Below, in pieces: positions 50,366-61,365 of a stretch of DNA of 64,000 nucleotides. A model generated the notes under the pieces. It saw only the letters and a list, made by a program, of their open reading frames with translations, did not search any database and was not told where the DNA came from. The position numbers were made by a program, and so were the translations under genes. Position 1 is the stretch's first letter. Each line of letters begins with the position of its first letter. The stretch comes from Marsupella aquatica (taxonomy: Eukaryota > Marchantiophyta), in the NCBI GenBank assembly GCA_973895155.1, contig OZ316897.1, positions 17,794,001 to 17,858,000 of the forward strand, in the 5' to 3' direction.

Positions 50366-50555
50366 ATCTTCCCCTTGACTCTGGTCTAGGGGAGAGTAAT
50401 ACTGCCAATGTATATGATCCCTCAGCGGGAAGCGCTGGATAAAAACCAAACTGGTTTCCCTCCCTAACTAGAGCAAACCAGAACTAAGCCGTAGCCTAAT
50501 ACATAGGAATGAGGAAGAGCATATATCAATAATTACAATGAATGTTAAGAAAACT

Positions 50556-53196
50556 CTACTTGTGATGCAATTGCAAAACCTGCAATACGTCACGGTGTCT
50601 AGAGAAACTCTCCAAAGGAATCACTTTGGTAAATGCGTCAGCCGGGTTGAGTTTACCATCAATCTTGACTAGCTCAAACAAATTATCAGACATAGCCTGC
50701 CTGATAAAATGGTACCTGACGTCAATGTGCTTCACTCTACTGTCCATCACCTGGTTCACAGCAAGGTGGAGCGCACTTTGACTATCACAATGGAGCTTCA
50801 CTTTCCCCTGTGGCAATCCCATTTCAGTGATAAGTCTATCCAACCAAATCGCTTCCTTTGCTGCTTCCGCATCTGCAATATACTCCGCTTTTGTAGTAGA
50901 CTGAGCAATACACTTCTGCAAAATAGACCTCCAACTTATGCATCCACCGCCAAGTGTGAACACGTATCCTGTTGTTGATCTCCTTCGGTCCAAATCTTGT
51001 CCATAGTCAGAATCTACATAGCCAATCAATGATCTAGCATTCTTTGCATTCGCATCAAATAAAAGACCATGATCCACGGTACCCTTCAAGTACCTGATAA
51101 TTCACTTCACTGCTTCCCAGTGTACCTTCCCTAGATTCGACATGTACCTGCTCACCTTGCCCATAGCCATGGCAAGATCAGGTCTAGTGCAAGTCATCAA
51201 ATACATGAGACTCCCCACTGCTTTATCATACGGAACCTTTGACATCAACCCCTTCTCTGTGTCATCCGTAGGACAGAACGCTGATGATAACTTGAAGTGT
51301 GGAGCCAACGGGGTACTTACTGGCTTGTTATTCCCCATGTTGAACCTTGCAATTACCTTCCTTGCATAACTGCTCTGCGTCAACCATAGCTTGCCAGCCT
51401 CCAAGTCCCTAGTGATCTCCATACCCAAATCCTCTTAGCTAGCCCTAAGTACTTCATCTTAAACTCTGCACTAAGCAGTGCCTTGAGCTTAACAATCTCA
51501 GACCTATCCTTGGCTGCAATTAGCATGTCATCCACATAAAGTACTAAAACAATGAACCCAAAGACAACATTCTTCACCGGTTTCAAATACACACAAGGGT
51601 CAAATACACTTATGTGAAAACCTTGTGACCAAATCCAATCGTCAAACCGCTTGTTCCATTGTCTTGGTGACTGCTTCAACCCATACAAGGATTTCAGCAA
51701 TCTACAAACCAATTCCTCCTGTCCTCTCTTCACAAAACCTAGCGGTTGTCTCATGAAGATCACCTCTTCCAATGTGCCATAGAGGAAAGCTGTGACAACA
51801 TCCATCTGATCTAGCAGCAGACCAAACATTACAACAAGTACACACAATAGTCGTATTGTAGAGTACTTAGCAACTGGTGAGAAGACCTCATTATAATCCA
51901 CACCTTTCTCTTGTGTGAATTCCTTTGCTACCAACCTAGCCTTGTAGACCTTCAATCCACCTCCTATGGAATTATTCTTCAGCTTGTAAATCCACTTGCT
52001 GTCCCTTAGGTAGCTTAACAAGCTCCCAAGTTTTGTTGTCCTTTAGTGACTGCATCTCCGTTTGCATTGTTGCAGTCCACTTCTGCTTCTCCTTTGAAGC
52101 ACTTGTACCTCATCCTCTTGCAGTTGAGATGAATCAACCCACTGTCCATACCTTGGTGGAGCGCGTACAGTGCGACCAGATGCTCTTCTAGTCGATGACT
52201 CCGGCTGATCTGCGTGTGCTGGTACAATTTGAAGCTCAACAGCATCCACTTGCTGCTCACCAGCATCAACAAACTCCTCTAGTTCCTCTGGCACAGGAAC
52301 CAGCTCCATAATTGGAGCAACTTCTTCTCTCCGGTCATGCACCTCATAACCAATCTCCCCCTCAACGAGATCCGGGATAGGAGATTTTCCTTTGTCAGTA
52401 CGGGAGACCTGAGTATTCTCCCCCTCCTTCAATAATCTGGATTCATTGAAGAAAACATCCCTACTGACAACGAGCTTACAGGCAATAGGATCCCATAGCC
52501 TATAGGCTTTCACACCACTCTGGTACCCAAGAAAAATACATTTCTTGGAGGTAGGATCCAACTTGGTCCTATTCTGCTTTGGTGTGAGAGCATATGCATC
52601 ACTTCCAAAAACTACCAAGCCATGATAGTCTGCTTGCCGCTTATAGCGCATCTCAAACGGCGTTTTGAAATTGATAGCATTAGAAGGAGAAAGATTTACC
52701 AAATAAGCTGCGGTATTGACAGCTTCTGCCCAAAATTCTTGTGGTAAACCTGATTGGCTCAACATACTCCGTGACCGCTCCAACAGTGTCCGATTGAGCC
52801 TCTCAGCGACACCATTCTGCTGCGGAATATAAACTGTGGTGAGATGGTGAGTTATCCCCTGTTCTGAACAGTACTCTTCAAATTCCATTGAAGTATACTC
52901 CCCGCCGTTGTCTGACCTCGGACTCTTCACCCTTGTATCCAAACACTTGATCGTGTTTCCAGTCTGATTCTCCACCTGGGCCTTTCACTTCTTAAAAATG
53001 GACAAGACATCAGACTTATGCGTCATGAAATAAATCCACACAAATCTTGAGTAATCATCAATAAATGATACATAGTACAACTTTCCAGAGTGTGAGGGAG
53101 TCGGGGATGGACCCCACACGTCACTATGTATGTACTCAAGAACCGCTTTGGAACGATGAGTTCCAACACCAAAAGCACGACGATGTTGCTTTCCAA
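50556..53196 (-). pseudogene. Copia-2 pol 3' half: integrase, reverse transcriptase, RNase H
   Basis: From 53196 leftwards the frame begins ILGKQHRRAFGVGTHRSK, the integrase zinc-binding end. Next come SDVWGP, FIDDYSRF and SDNGGEY of the integrase core, the RT (LDQMDVVTAFLYG, VLYVDDML near 51530) and RNase H (YVDSDYG, STTKAEY, KHIDVRYHF). Two tryptophan codons read TGA (52985-52987 and 51102-51104), and frames change near 52030 and 51400. Apart from this the sequence is well preserved. Confidence 0.88.
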
Positions 53197-53200
53197 GAAT
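53197..53200. other. Target site duplication (GAAT), left copy
   Basis: GAAT directly precedes the left TIR at 53201 and is repeated after the right TIR at 61366-61369. The copia reading frame across the restored site (C-I-L-G-K-Q-H) contains it once. Confidence 0.92.
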
Positions 53201-53224
53201 AACAAGAAGCCTTAAGGGATGAGT
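53201..53224 (+). repeat. Left terminal inverted repeat
   Basis: Begins AACAAGAAGCCTTAAGGG and ends GATGAGT; differs from the right end at two internal bases. Confidence 0.92.
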
Positions 53225-53521
53225 CCAAAGCCTTATTTCTCTTTTCAAAATCTTCATGATATTAAAAAGTGTATACCAAAAAACCACCAAAAAATGGTAT
53301 GTATTTTCCAAACTAGACTCAAGAGAATTTTACCACCAAAATCTAAGCATATCTTATATGATATTCTCACAATTGTATAAACCTTGAAATATGCACTTTA
53401 TAAAAGTAATCAAAATCAAACTCATCGATCAGAGTTTAAGTCAAACTCAAAGTTTTATAAAATATAACCCAACTTAAGCCCAAGTGGTTTCAAATGCTAC
53501 GAGTCCCTCTATTTATCTAGT

Positions 53522-56500
53522 CTAATCCAAAGGGACCGCTTCCCCTTCCTCGGTTCCGGAAGTCTCTGTCGTCAATTCTGGAACAATTGTGGCATCGTCA
53601 ACCACGCTATCCTCTCCGGCCTGAGGAATGTCTTCCCCACTCTCCTCATCCATCTCCCCCTGTCCGTCTTCCTCTTCAATGTTATCTGCAAGGTTAAGAA
53701 TCCTCCCTTTCAACACACTGCTCTGTCGCTCGTCAATCTCAATGGCAACGCAATGTCTCCCCATGGCCAAGGAGGAGGTTGTCCCAGTCCCTGATCCTGA
53801 ACAAATATCCAAAACCCAGTCTCCAACCTGACTAAAATGACTCACTTCCCAATCTAACAATGCACGTGGTTTCTGATAAACATTCACTGCCTTGTTATCC
53901 CCGTTGTGTTTCAGCTTCTTAGTCACAGCTGCGCATACAACCACATTGTTCCTTGATTCATTTGTGTCAAAATTGAAGTGCTCCAATGACCGTTTACCAT
54001 CCTGGCTGTGAAAGCCAATTGTAAAGCACTCAAAGTTGCTGTTCAATCTTGGTCCACCAGCATTCTTCACATTATCCTTAACCCTGAAAAGTCACAAAAA
54101 GTCAAGGAGTTATTTAAACTGAGAAACATGGTTCATGAAATCATGAATAACTAATAGTTGTTTTTTTCAAAAACAAATATTTCTTACCACACACAATTCT
54201 GGAACCCTCCATTACACTCCGCTTTCAAAACGGTCTTGATGGCCTCATATTGGTCAAGGCTGTGGTGAATGATAATACGCCACAACTTTGCAGTAGTAGC
54301 CACCTTGAACGATTGGACCATTTTTGTGATCTCCTCAGTTCCCCATCCAATAGTGTCTTCATGAAGACATCCAGGCAATGCAAACCCGTAGGGAATATCC
54401 ACTAAAGCTAATGTGTAAGCCCGACCCGGAACCACCTCATGTAATCGCTGAGCATCATGAGTAAAAATATCATAGTGCACATCACCAAACTCTGGATGCT
54501 CAAACGAATTTGGATGAAGTTCCCCCTCTTGGGTTTGCCGACTAGAAGTCTTCATGGATAGCCAATTTTGGGCTTGCACAATATGCGCATTGAATTTGTC
54601 CGGGAATGACTTGAGATCTTTGCCTTCCTCATCTCCCTTCTTTTTCCGGGAGGTGGTATCTTTCTACAAAAAGGAACTGTAGAATTAGAAACAAGGATTC
54701 CAAATACTAAATGAATTCAAACAATCATTCGAAGAAAGGTGACAGAATCTTACCCATGTCTGGAAAACAGGTACAAAATTCTTAAGCACATTGTCTGTGC
54801 AATGCTCAGGGTACTTGGTTTTACAACCTAACCAACTCTCCTCGTGTAGACACGTGAGGAAGGCCTTCTGCACCTGCATCTGAAATTTGTGTCGAGTAAA
54901 TTCGTGACCCATTTCCTGTAAAGAGAGTTCTTTAGTAAGAACTCTCTGTAACACTGGGCAAATCATATCAGGATCTTTCAAGGCCTGCATGTGTCTCCAC
55001 TCTGTTAATTTCATGTCCTCATAAGGCAATTTGGCATCGATCTCCAGACTTAGAGACTTTCTTCTTGCCTTTGTCTCCTTTTTGACCTTTGATCTCACAC
55101 ATCTCCCAATTGTCACAAATCTGCCTCACAAATGACCACACAGGATCTTGTCGGAATGCCAACTGAAATAGGTTATCATTGGCATTAAGAACCTCAGCAT
55201 CCTTTCGTACACCCCAATCCTTGAGATTGATTTCAGTAGCACACTCTTTCTTGAAATCCTGGTTGGACGACAATCCATTCTCAACAAATCTCATGTGAAT
55301 ATAATTTACTCTCTGGATTGTCGTCATCTGTTGTCGAAATTCAGAATCAATATTGTGACTCCACGCAAGGTTTCTTGCCTCTTGCACACTCAATCCCGCA
55401 AATATCCAAGATTGCACTCTCCGAAATGCCTTGTTGTTAGGGAACTGAAGAGCAAGGTCTGCTTTGGCACAGGCTGAATGGTTGCCCCCAATCACATAAT
55501 AATAGTAATCAGCTTTCCTTGAAAAATCAAAGTCTTGCCTAGTAGCACACTCCTTCGGATCCACCAAGAGGACAAACGGAGCTGCAAGTGGACTGGCACC
55601 TACAGTCTTCATCCGCAAGGTCAATTGGGTCAAGAAATATGGTTGGATGTGTCGGACCTGGTAAATGGGCAAGCCCACAGCCTTCTCTCTCACTGGAGGG
55701 TAAAGTTGACCAATGTCAACGGTCACGGTCTCCTCTTGAACACCACATCTTCCCAGAATCTCCTCCTGGTACAATACCCGTGCATCCATTGACATTGATT
55801 GAGCCTTTTGCTCCAAATGCGTTGGAATTTTCTCCAAAGTCTTCTTTTTTGACTTTGTAGCACTTGGCTCGGTAGGCTCAGGAGTCATAGCAGGTCGCTT
55901 CTTTGAAGAAATGCGAGTTCCAGTCGTACCTTGTGCCGACCCACCAGTCAAAGCCGTTCCCTGGGATGATCTGCCAACTTGAGATCCCCCTCCAGATGCT
56001 GCTGCTTCCCGGGAGGTTGTAGGCGCTACCACGGTCAAAATATCATCGGGTAAAATGCTAGGCCTCGATCCAGAAGGAACACCGGAAGCCCCAGATTTGG
56101 GTGGACGACTTACTCCCTTCTCTGCCGACCTTTTCCGGAGAATCTCTCTTGATTTTCGGATTGCACTCTTTAAAGTGCTAGCGTGAAATTCAAACACAAA
56201 ACCGGAAATCTTTCCCGCGACGTCGTGGTAACGTTCCTCACTCGAAAGAGACTTGACAGTCTCAATGATGCTATCGATGTCCTCATCGAGATAGCAGGTG
56301 GCAGCCGTTCCAGAAAACCTCTCCACATCCACGACAATCAAAGTTGATGTTTCCTTCGTTGTGATCAACATGTTCACAACTTCGTCGCCCCGTCGAAATA
56401 CATCGATGCGGCCGTAATTTACCCACCCTAATGCCCCCGATGGAAGCCCCTCAAATACACACAGCATTAGGAAGGGCTTCTTCCATGTTTCCGTCCCTAA

Positions 56501-56587
56501 GGAAATCGTCCAGGATGAGTTGTGGAAGTCCGTCAAAGGATGGCGCGAAAAGATGTCATCCACCAGCTCTTCCTGTGACATTGTCAT
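53522..56587 (-). CDS. ParB-like / beta-class DNA amino-methyltransferase (transposon accessory)
   Basis: Three exons: 56587-54754, 54663-54188 and 54083-53522, with GT-AG introns of 90 and 104 nt; about 956 residues if one shift is bridged. Residues ~150-270 are basic/serine-rich with nuclear-localisation-like KSKKK. Residues ~300-400 resemble a ParB/sulfiredoxin-type fold (VRHIQPYFLTQL, then YYVIGGNHSACAKADL). The C-terminal third is a methyltransferase in permuted order: LVDIPYGF (motif IV, usual form DPPY) near 697, then DICSGSGTGTTSLAMGR-like motif I and VAIEID near 859. This order is that of beta-class N6-adenine/N4-cytosine enzymes. A 1-nt frame change lies near 55030-55100, with no intron able to explain it. 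The tail is acidic. It could modify the element's own DNA; its target is unknown. Confidence 0.8.
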
Positions 56588-57406
56588 GTTTTTGCCTGAT
56601 CTTCAAACCTGAGAACATACCACAAAATCAGTCCACTTCAACCCCAACCTGCGAGACAAAGTGCCACAGAACCAAGGAATGTGCCAACAAATGGCTACTA
56701 AAACCGTGTCCTTACGGATCTAACAACGCTCTCGGCCACCCCAGGACTCCTATCATGAATTCATGAAGGGAGTCTCCCTCTCACTCCGACCTTCATGAAT
56801 TCATGAAGGGAGTCTCCCTCTCGCTCCGACCTTCATGAATTCATGAAGGGAGTCTCCTCTCTCTTTGCTTGTACACCTCGGTGATGCAGAAGGGTATTTA
56901 AAATAGGGTTCGGAGGGGGGTGACGTGAAGAAATCACCCAGGGCCTAAATTACTACCTAAAACAGGGTCGAAATGAAGTGCGACCGCGACAACTCGCGAC
57001 ACGTCGCCGATGAGTGCTGAAAATGGCACGAAATTGGATAGCGAGATTGTTTTTCACTCTTTTACAAAGGAAATCCAAATGACATTGAGTGAAAATGAAT
57101 GGGCTGCCCCGTGTTCCTTGGTTATACATACTAATCACGGATCAGGCGCGACTTAGTAAAATTAACCCAGAATCATGATAAATCAATGTTTTTGGGCCAA
57201 TTATTCATGAATATTTCGGGGTATTAACGGGAAAAAGCTTGCAAATTTCATGAATATTTGATATTTTTGAAGTTAAAAAGTCCCAACAATCCGTGAAAAA
57301 CTATAAATAGGCTCGTTTATTCATGACTCTTGGTCATTATTTTGAGAACATTTGTTAGATTTTACTGATTTTCTGAGTTTCTTGTCAATTTGCACTAGTT
57401 TTTCCA
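56588..57406. promoter_or_regulatory. Shared divergent promoter region of the transposon
   Basis: An 819-bp gap separates the two start codons. On the plus strand a good TATA box, CTATAAATAG, lies at 57301-57310, about 97 bp before the transposase ATG. On the minus strand TATTTTAAATA (about 56894-56904) could be the TATA element for the methyltransferase, which would place the 40-bp repeats in its 5' untranslated leader. Half-palindromes (ttcatgaatatt) also occur at about 57207 and 57249. Confidence 0.7.
56753..56858. repeat. Three 40-bp direct repeats, each with a 16-bp palindrome
   Basis: Copies start at 56753, 56793 and 56833 with exact 40-bp spacing. Each begins with the palindrome core TCATGAATTCATGA (TTCATGAATTCATGAA in full for the second and third) followed by agggagtctcc; the third diverges after that. 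They lie 166-335 bp upstream of the methyltransferase ATG, between the two genes. The palindrome core recurs at 57757-57770 (within transposase codons HEFMK) and, with one end changed, at 60895-60908. They are candidate binding sites for the transposase or methyltransferase. Confidence 0.88.
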
Positions 57407-60400
57407 ATGGCGGCGTGTTACGAATCAGATGATTATTCAGATGGAGTTTCTGATGATGTTTCATTGCCGGATGGCCCCTGCACAGTGGTTGGCCCAGATA
57501 TCCCTGGAATAACTACTGTTTTAGATATGCCACCCCCCACCCCTATGAGCAAGTTAAAATGTAGTCCTTTACGACTTGCAATTAGTGGGAAGAAATCATT
57601 GGTCGGTGGTAAAGAGAGGTCAGGGAGCTCCTCTGACTCCTTGGAGAGTATTGGTCCCCCTGGACGTCAAATTGTATCTCCTTTGTCACCAACAAAGGAC
57701 AAATTGGGGAGTAATTTGGAAGGTTCAATGCCTATTTGGATGTCTGGGAAACGGTCTCATGAATTCATGAAGACTGGATTTGGAAAGACGAAGAAGGCAC
57801 TAAGTGGGGAAAATGACAGAGATTTTTGTAGTCTCCAAAGTGTTCAGCGGCTGAAGCAAATGCCAAAAAGTAAAACCTTTGGTAAGCCAACGTCGGAAAC
57901 ATTTCACAGGGGGATGAGGGAAGAAACTAGACGACCAGTGTTATTGAAAAGTATTCCAGAAAAGAATTCTAATGTGCGTTCCTCAGTTTTACCTAGGAGT
58001 CATGGTGTTGGGGCAGGGAGCGGATCAAGTCACGGAAACTCAAATAGGGAAACCAACCTGGTGGAGAGGGACCCTAGGAAAATATTGAAAGGGTCCCTAC
58101 ACGGTAATGGAGGGATTTCTGAAATACGCCCAGGTATTCCAAGGGTGCATAGAGTGAAGGAAGAGCCTCCATCTCCGAAGGCTGCAGGTCTGGAATCTAG
58201 GCATGTTCAAAAGCAAATGTTGGTGACCATTTCATCATCGAATGAAAGCGAGTCTTCGGAGAGTGGGGAGGATGATGATGTTTCGGTGGCATCTAGTCGT
58301 TACAAACGTACGAGCAACGCCACTTTGTGTGAAACAAAGTTGAAAGAGGAGGATATCAAGAAAACAAATAGTAAGTACTGTTGTCAGAGTCATTGTCTCC
58401 TAAGTCTATCTCCAAAAGAAATTCGTGAGGCGCGTTCTAAATTTTTGAGGCAGAAATCTCAGGATCGATCTTTATCTTTGCAGTGGCTTATAAAGCGAGA
58501 CGGAAATGAAGGAGGGAGGCAGACTATATCTTACACGTTTGGTCAAAAGAGTATTTGTCGGAAAGCTTTCAAGCTTATATTTTGCGTTGGCAATCATAGA
58601 TTAAATAGAATTTTGAAATTAGACAACCAAGACTTAGGATATTCTAAACCAGTTGGACGCCCTCCATCTGTTAAAAGATTAGTCTTGGTCAGTTGGCTTA
58701 GGTCGTTTTTTGAGACACGCGTGGAAACATTGCCAAATAAAGAAGTTTCACATTTACCGGATAATTATTCAAAGCTGGAGGTATGGAAGATCTACGACTC
58801 CAACTATGCCAAGATTGATGAATCTTCAAAAATATCCTATCGACAATTCTTGAAAGTTTGGGTTCAAGAATTTGGTCATGTGAAGATTCCTCCAGTCAAT
58901 CGATTCAGTGCTTGCGCGGATTGCGAGGAGTTCAAATCAATTCGGGACAAAGCTGTCTCGGAAACCGAAAAGAGTAAGTTACTTACAAGTTTGACAAGTT
59001 TTTGTTTCAAGAATATGGCTTAACACATGATTTCTATTTTTTTTTGAAGAAACTAACAAGTTGTTTTTCCAGGGCGAGGGGAAATTATGTTACAAAAACA
59101 TAGAGACCAACAATCCAAAGAACGTGAGAAACTCGCGAAGTATCGTAAGAAATTTTTTTCAAATTCTGATAAATATTTGGGAGTTGTCATTGATGGGATG
59201 GATCAGAAGAAGACAAGGTTGCCTCATTGGCCGCGGCCCCCAAAATCGGTGGACGAAACATGTTTGATCCAAATGCACGTTGTCGGATGCCTGGTTTTCA
59301 ATGGTGCACTATTTTCAAGAGTGTTTCTTAATTATCCTGTATTGCATAATGATGGAAACTTGACAGTCACAATCCTGCAAAGGGTGTTTCACGAATGGGA
59401 AGAAAAGCCTGGTGGCTTGCCGCCTGTTCTCTATCTTCAACTTGATAATACCAGTAGAGAAAATAAAAATAATTTACTCTTTGCCTATCTTCATATGTTG
59501 ATTCGAAGAAAGGTTTTTCGGAAAATCAAACTAGGATTCTTGTTGGTTGGACACACACACGACCAAATAGATCAAATGTTCAGTCGATTTTCTAAACGAC
59601 TAGCAAGGTTTAAGGCATTCACATACGAAAGCCTATGTGATATTATTTGTGAATCATATCAACCCCAACCAAATATCACTCTTTTAAAGGAAACATATGA
59701 TTTCCGTCAATATGCCTTCTCAGATCCACCTTTAGTCATTGAAAGGATTCGAAATGTTACCTTCCACCACCAGTACAAATTTGCATTTGACAAGTTGGAA
59801 AATCAAGTTCCAACCCAATGGGGGAAGAAGTTTTCCACGGACTCAACTTGGAAACCTGACGGAGGCGTGAAATTTTTGAGGGAAGAGGAGCCAGAAAAGG
59901 TGATGGGTTGTGCTCCCGGATTACCCCTTTTCAAAAAGGGGGATAAGAACGTTACAAGGACTCAACCAAATATGTCTAGTTCTTCAAGAATGACTTTGAA
60001 GGAGATGGATGATTCGTTAAATGAGATTCAAAAGGGAATACTTGCAGTTGAAACTTTATTCTCAGAAGAGGAAGTGAACTGGTGGAGAATGTTTTTTGAA
60101 GAGCAACGGGAATTGAATAAATCTTTGCTTCTTGATCAAAGACCATTGATTTTCCCTTTTCAATGGCCACGCTCCCAAAGGGAGATTGCTGTTGCTGCTG
60201 AAGTTCCCAGAGTCCTTGTCAATGAAGAGGAAATTGAAGAGAGAGTATACGGACCTACCAGAGATATATACGTGGGTCCTTATCGGAATCAAGGAAAGAT
60301 AGATGCAGAGAAGGAGAATATGGAAGGAGACTTTTCGGATCTTGAAGTCAACACTTATATTTCTGTTGCTGGAGAAGAATCGGAAACATTTTGGGTGGCC

Positions 60401-60805
60401 AAGGTGGAAAGAATTGACCAGCGCGACGAGTTCAACATTCCAAAAATGATTTATGTTTTATGGCATGCTCCAAAAACCGGGTCAGATCCTTGGAAAGCCA
60501 AGTACTTACCAGAAGTCTTAAACTACGAAAAGAAGAAAAGTGGTCGTGGGAAAGGAACTTTGAAACCAATATGGTTTCACCAAGAGCTTGATTTATCTTC
60601 AACGACTATTTTTGCTTACAACTTCATGTTGACAAAATCTGATACATTGTACAAAAAGACAGTAGATCGAATCAAAATCCGATTGACTGAATTTTTGGCA
60701 GAAGAGAAAGAGCAAGAACAAGAGAATGGATCAACTAGAACCCCGCTAGGAGATAAATCTAGGGATATTTCATTTCAAGAATTGAGGACTTCTGGATCTG
60801 AGTAA
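57407..60805 (+). CDS. DDE/RNase H-like transposase candidate (DUF7869-type), two exons
   Basis: Exon 1 (57407-58973) and exon 2 (59073-60805) join in phase across a 99-nt GT-AG intron (gtaagt...ttttccag) to give 1099 residues. Residues 1-320 are low-complexity, charged and probably disordered. From ~320 a cysteine cluster (CCQSHC), then PPSVKRLVLVSWLRSFFE and YRQFLKVWVQEFG precede a CADC pair at 503-506. The core has D563 in VVIDGMDQ, D647 in YLQLDNT and D686/D689 in VGHTHDQID. Spacings of about 84 and 39-42 fit an RNase H-fold DDE recombinase. This signature marks the uncharacterised eukaryotic DUF7869 proteins. Residues ~945-1060 (ISVAGEESETFWVAKVERI..MIYVLWHAP) look like a BAH- or Tudor-like barrel, perhaps a chromatin reader. 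Being the only enzyme-like gene on a TIR element beside the methyltransferase, it is the likely transposase. Confidence 0.82.
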
Positions 60806-61341
60806 TGAAAAGTAGTTATTGTTTGTGACATTACCATTGAAAAACATGGATAACTTGAAAATTTACAAATTTTCAAAATGCCTTTACCACTTATTCATGA
60901 ATTCATGGTTAAAGTTTCTTGAGAAATTTGTAGTTTAATATTATCTTAGTGGGTTGTGTTTCAATTCAATTAGATGGTGTCATTTCTATTCTCCTTGTCT
61001 TCTTTTCACAATAATGTGTATCAGGTTAAGTTGTAGTAATTTATTTTCTGGTTTTTAAATGACAATGGCTTTTGGAGGTGATTTAGTTGTTGTTTCAAAA
61101 GACACCTCGTGTAATTGTGAGACCATTGTAGATAATAGTGTTGTATTTGAGATCATTTATTGGTGGAATGTAACTTCAGATGAATTTGGTCATTTTTAGG
61201 TGTCAAAACATAGCTAGTTTATGTCATATTTTGTTCGCTCCATATTTTTGCTCTAAAATAGGTGCTAATTTTTGCACTTTTTTTGACTTTTTCGTTGTTT
61301 TTCTGATTTTTTGGCTAGAGTTCCTAAAGTATGGGCTTGTT
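60806..61341. other. Transposon 3' flank
   Basis: AT-rich untranslated sequence between the transposase stop and the right end. It carries a copy of the palindrome core catgaattcatg at 60896-60907. No coding frame recognised. Confidence 0.6.
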
Positions 61342-61365
61342 ACTCATCATTTAAGGCTTCTTGTT
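61342..61365 (-). repeat. Right terminal inverted repeat
   Basis: Plus strand ends ttaaggcttcttgtt; complement of the left end with two mismatches. Followed by GAAT (61366-61369), the second target duplication copy. Confidence 0.92.

Larger units (their letters stand above)
53201..61365. mobile_element. 8165-bp DNA transposon with divergent transposase-like and methyltransferase genes
   Basis: The ends are inverted repeats AACAAGAAGCCTTAA..GATGAGT (53201-53224 and the complement at 61342-61365; 22 of 24 match). GAAT is duplicated on both sides. Excising 53201-61365 and one GAAT fuses copia-2 into FCEHC-ILGKQHRR without a frameshift, and the homologous site in copia-1 (about 21850-21875) is uninterrupted. 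Inside are a methyltransferase gene on the minus strand and a DDE-type gene on the plus strand, head to head with a shared ~820-bp promoter region. The near-perfect ends and mostly open genes point to recent insertion. A 4-bp duplication with these ends does not match the common plant superfamilies: hAT has 8, CACTA and PIF 3, mutator 9-11, mariner TA. Confidence 0.93.

Noticed and set aside
53522-56587. Bacterial restriction-modification contamination
   Set aside because: Two spliceosomal introns, plant-like TATA elements and location inside a copia element with exact TIR/TSD boundaries make it part of the plant genome.
53201-61365. Interpretation as two neighbouring host genes with the copia halves as separate elements
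   Set aside because: The exact 4-bp duplication, inverted ends and in-frame restoration of the copia protein require one insertion.
53201-61365. piggyBac, Ginger or Sola assignment because of the 4-bp TSD
   Set aside because: The TSD is not TTAA, and the VIDGMDQ / LQLDNT / GHTHDQID signature does not match what I know of those families; a formal profile search would be needed to exclude Ginger or Sola fully.
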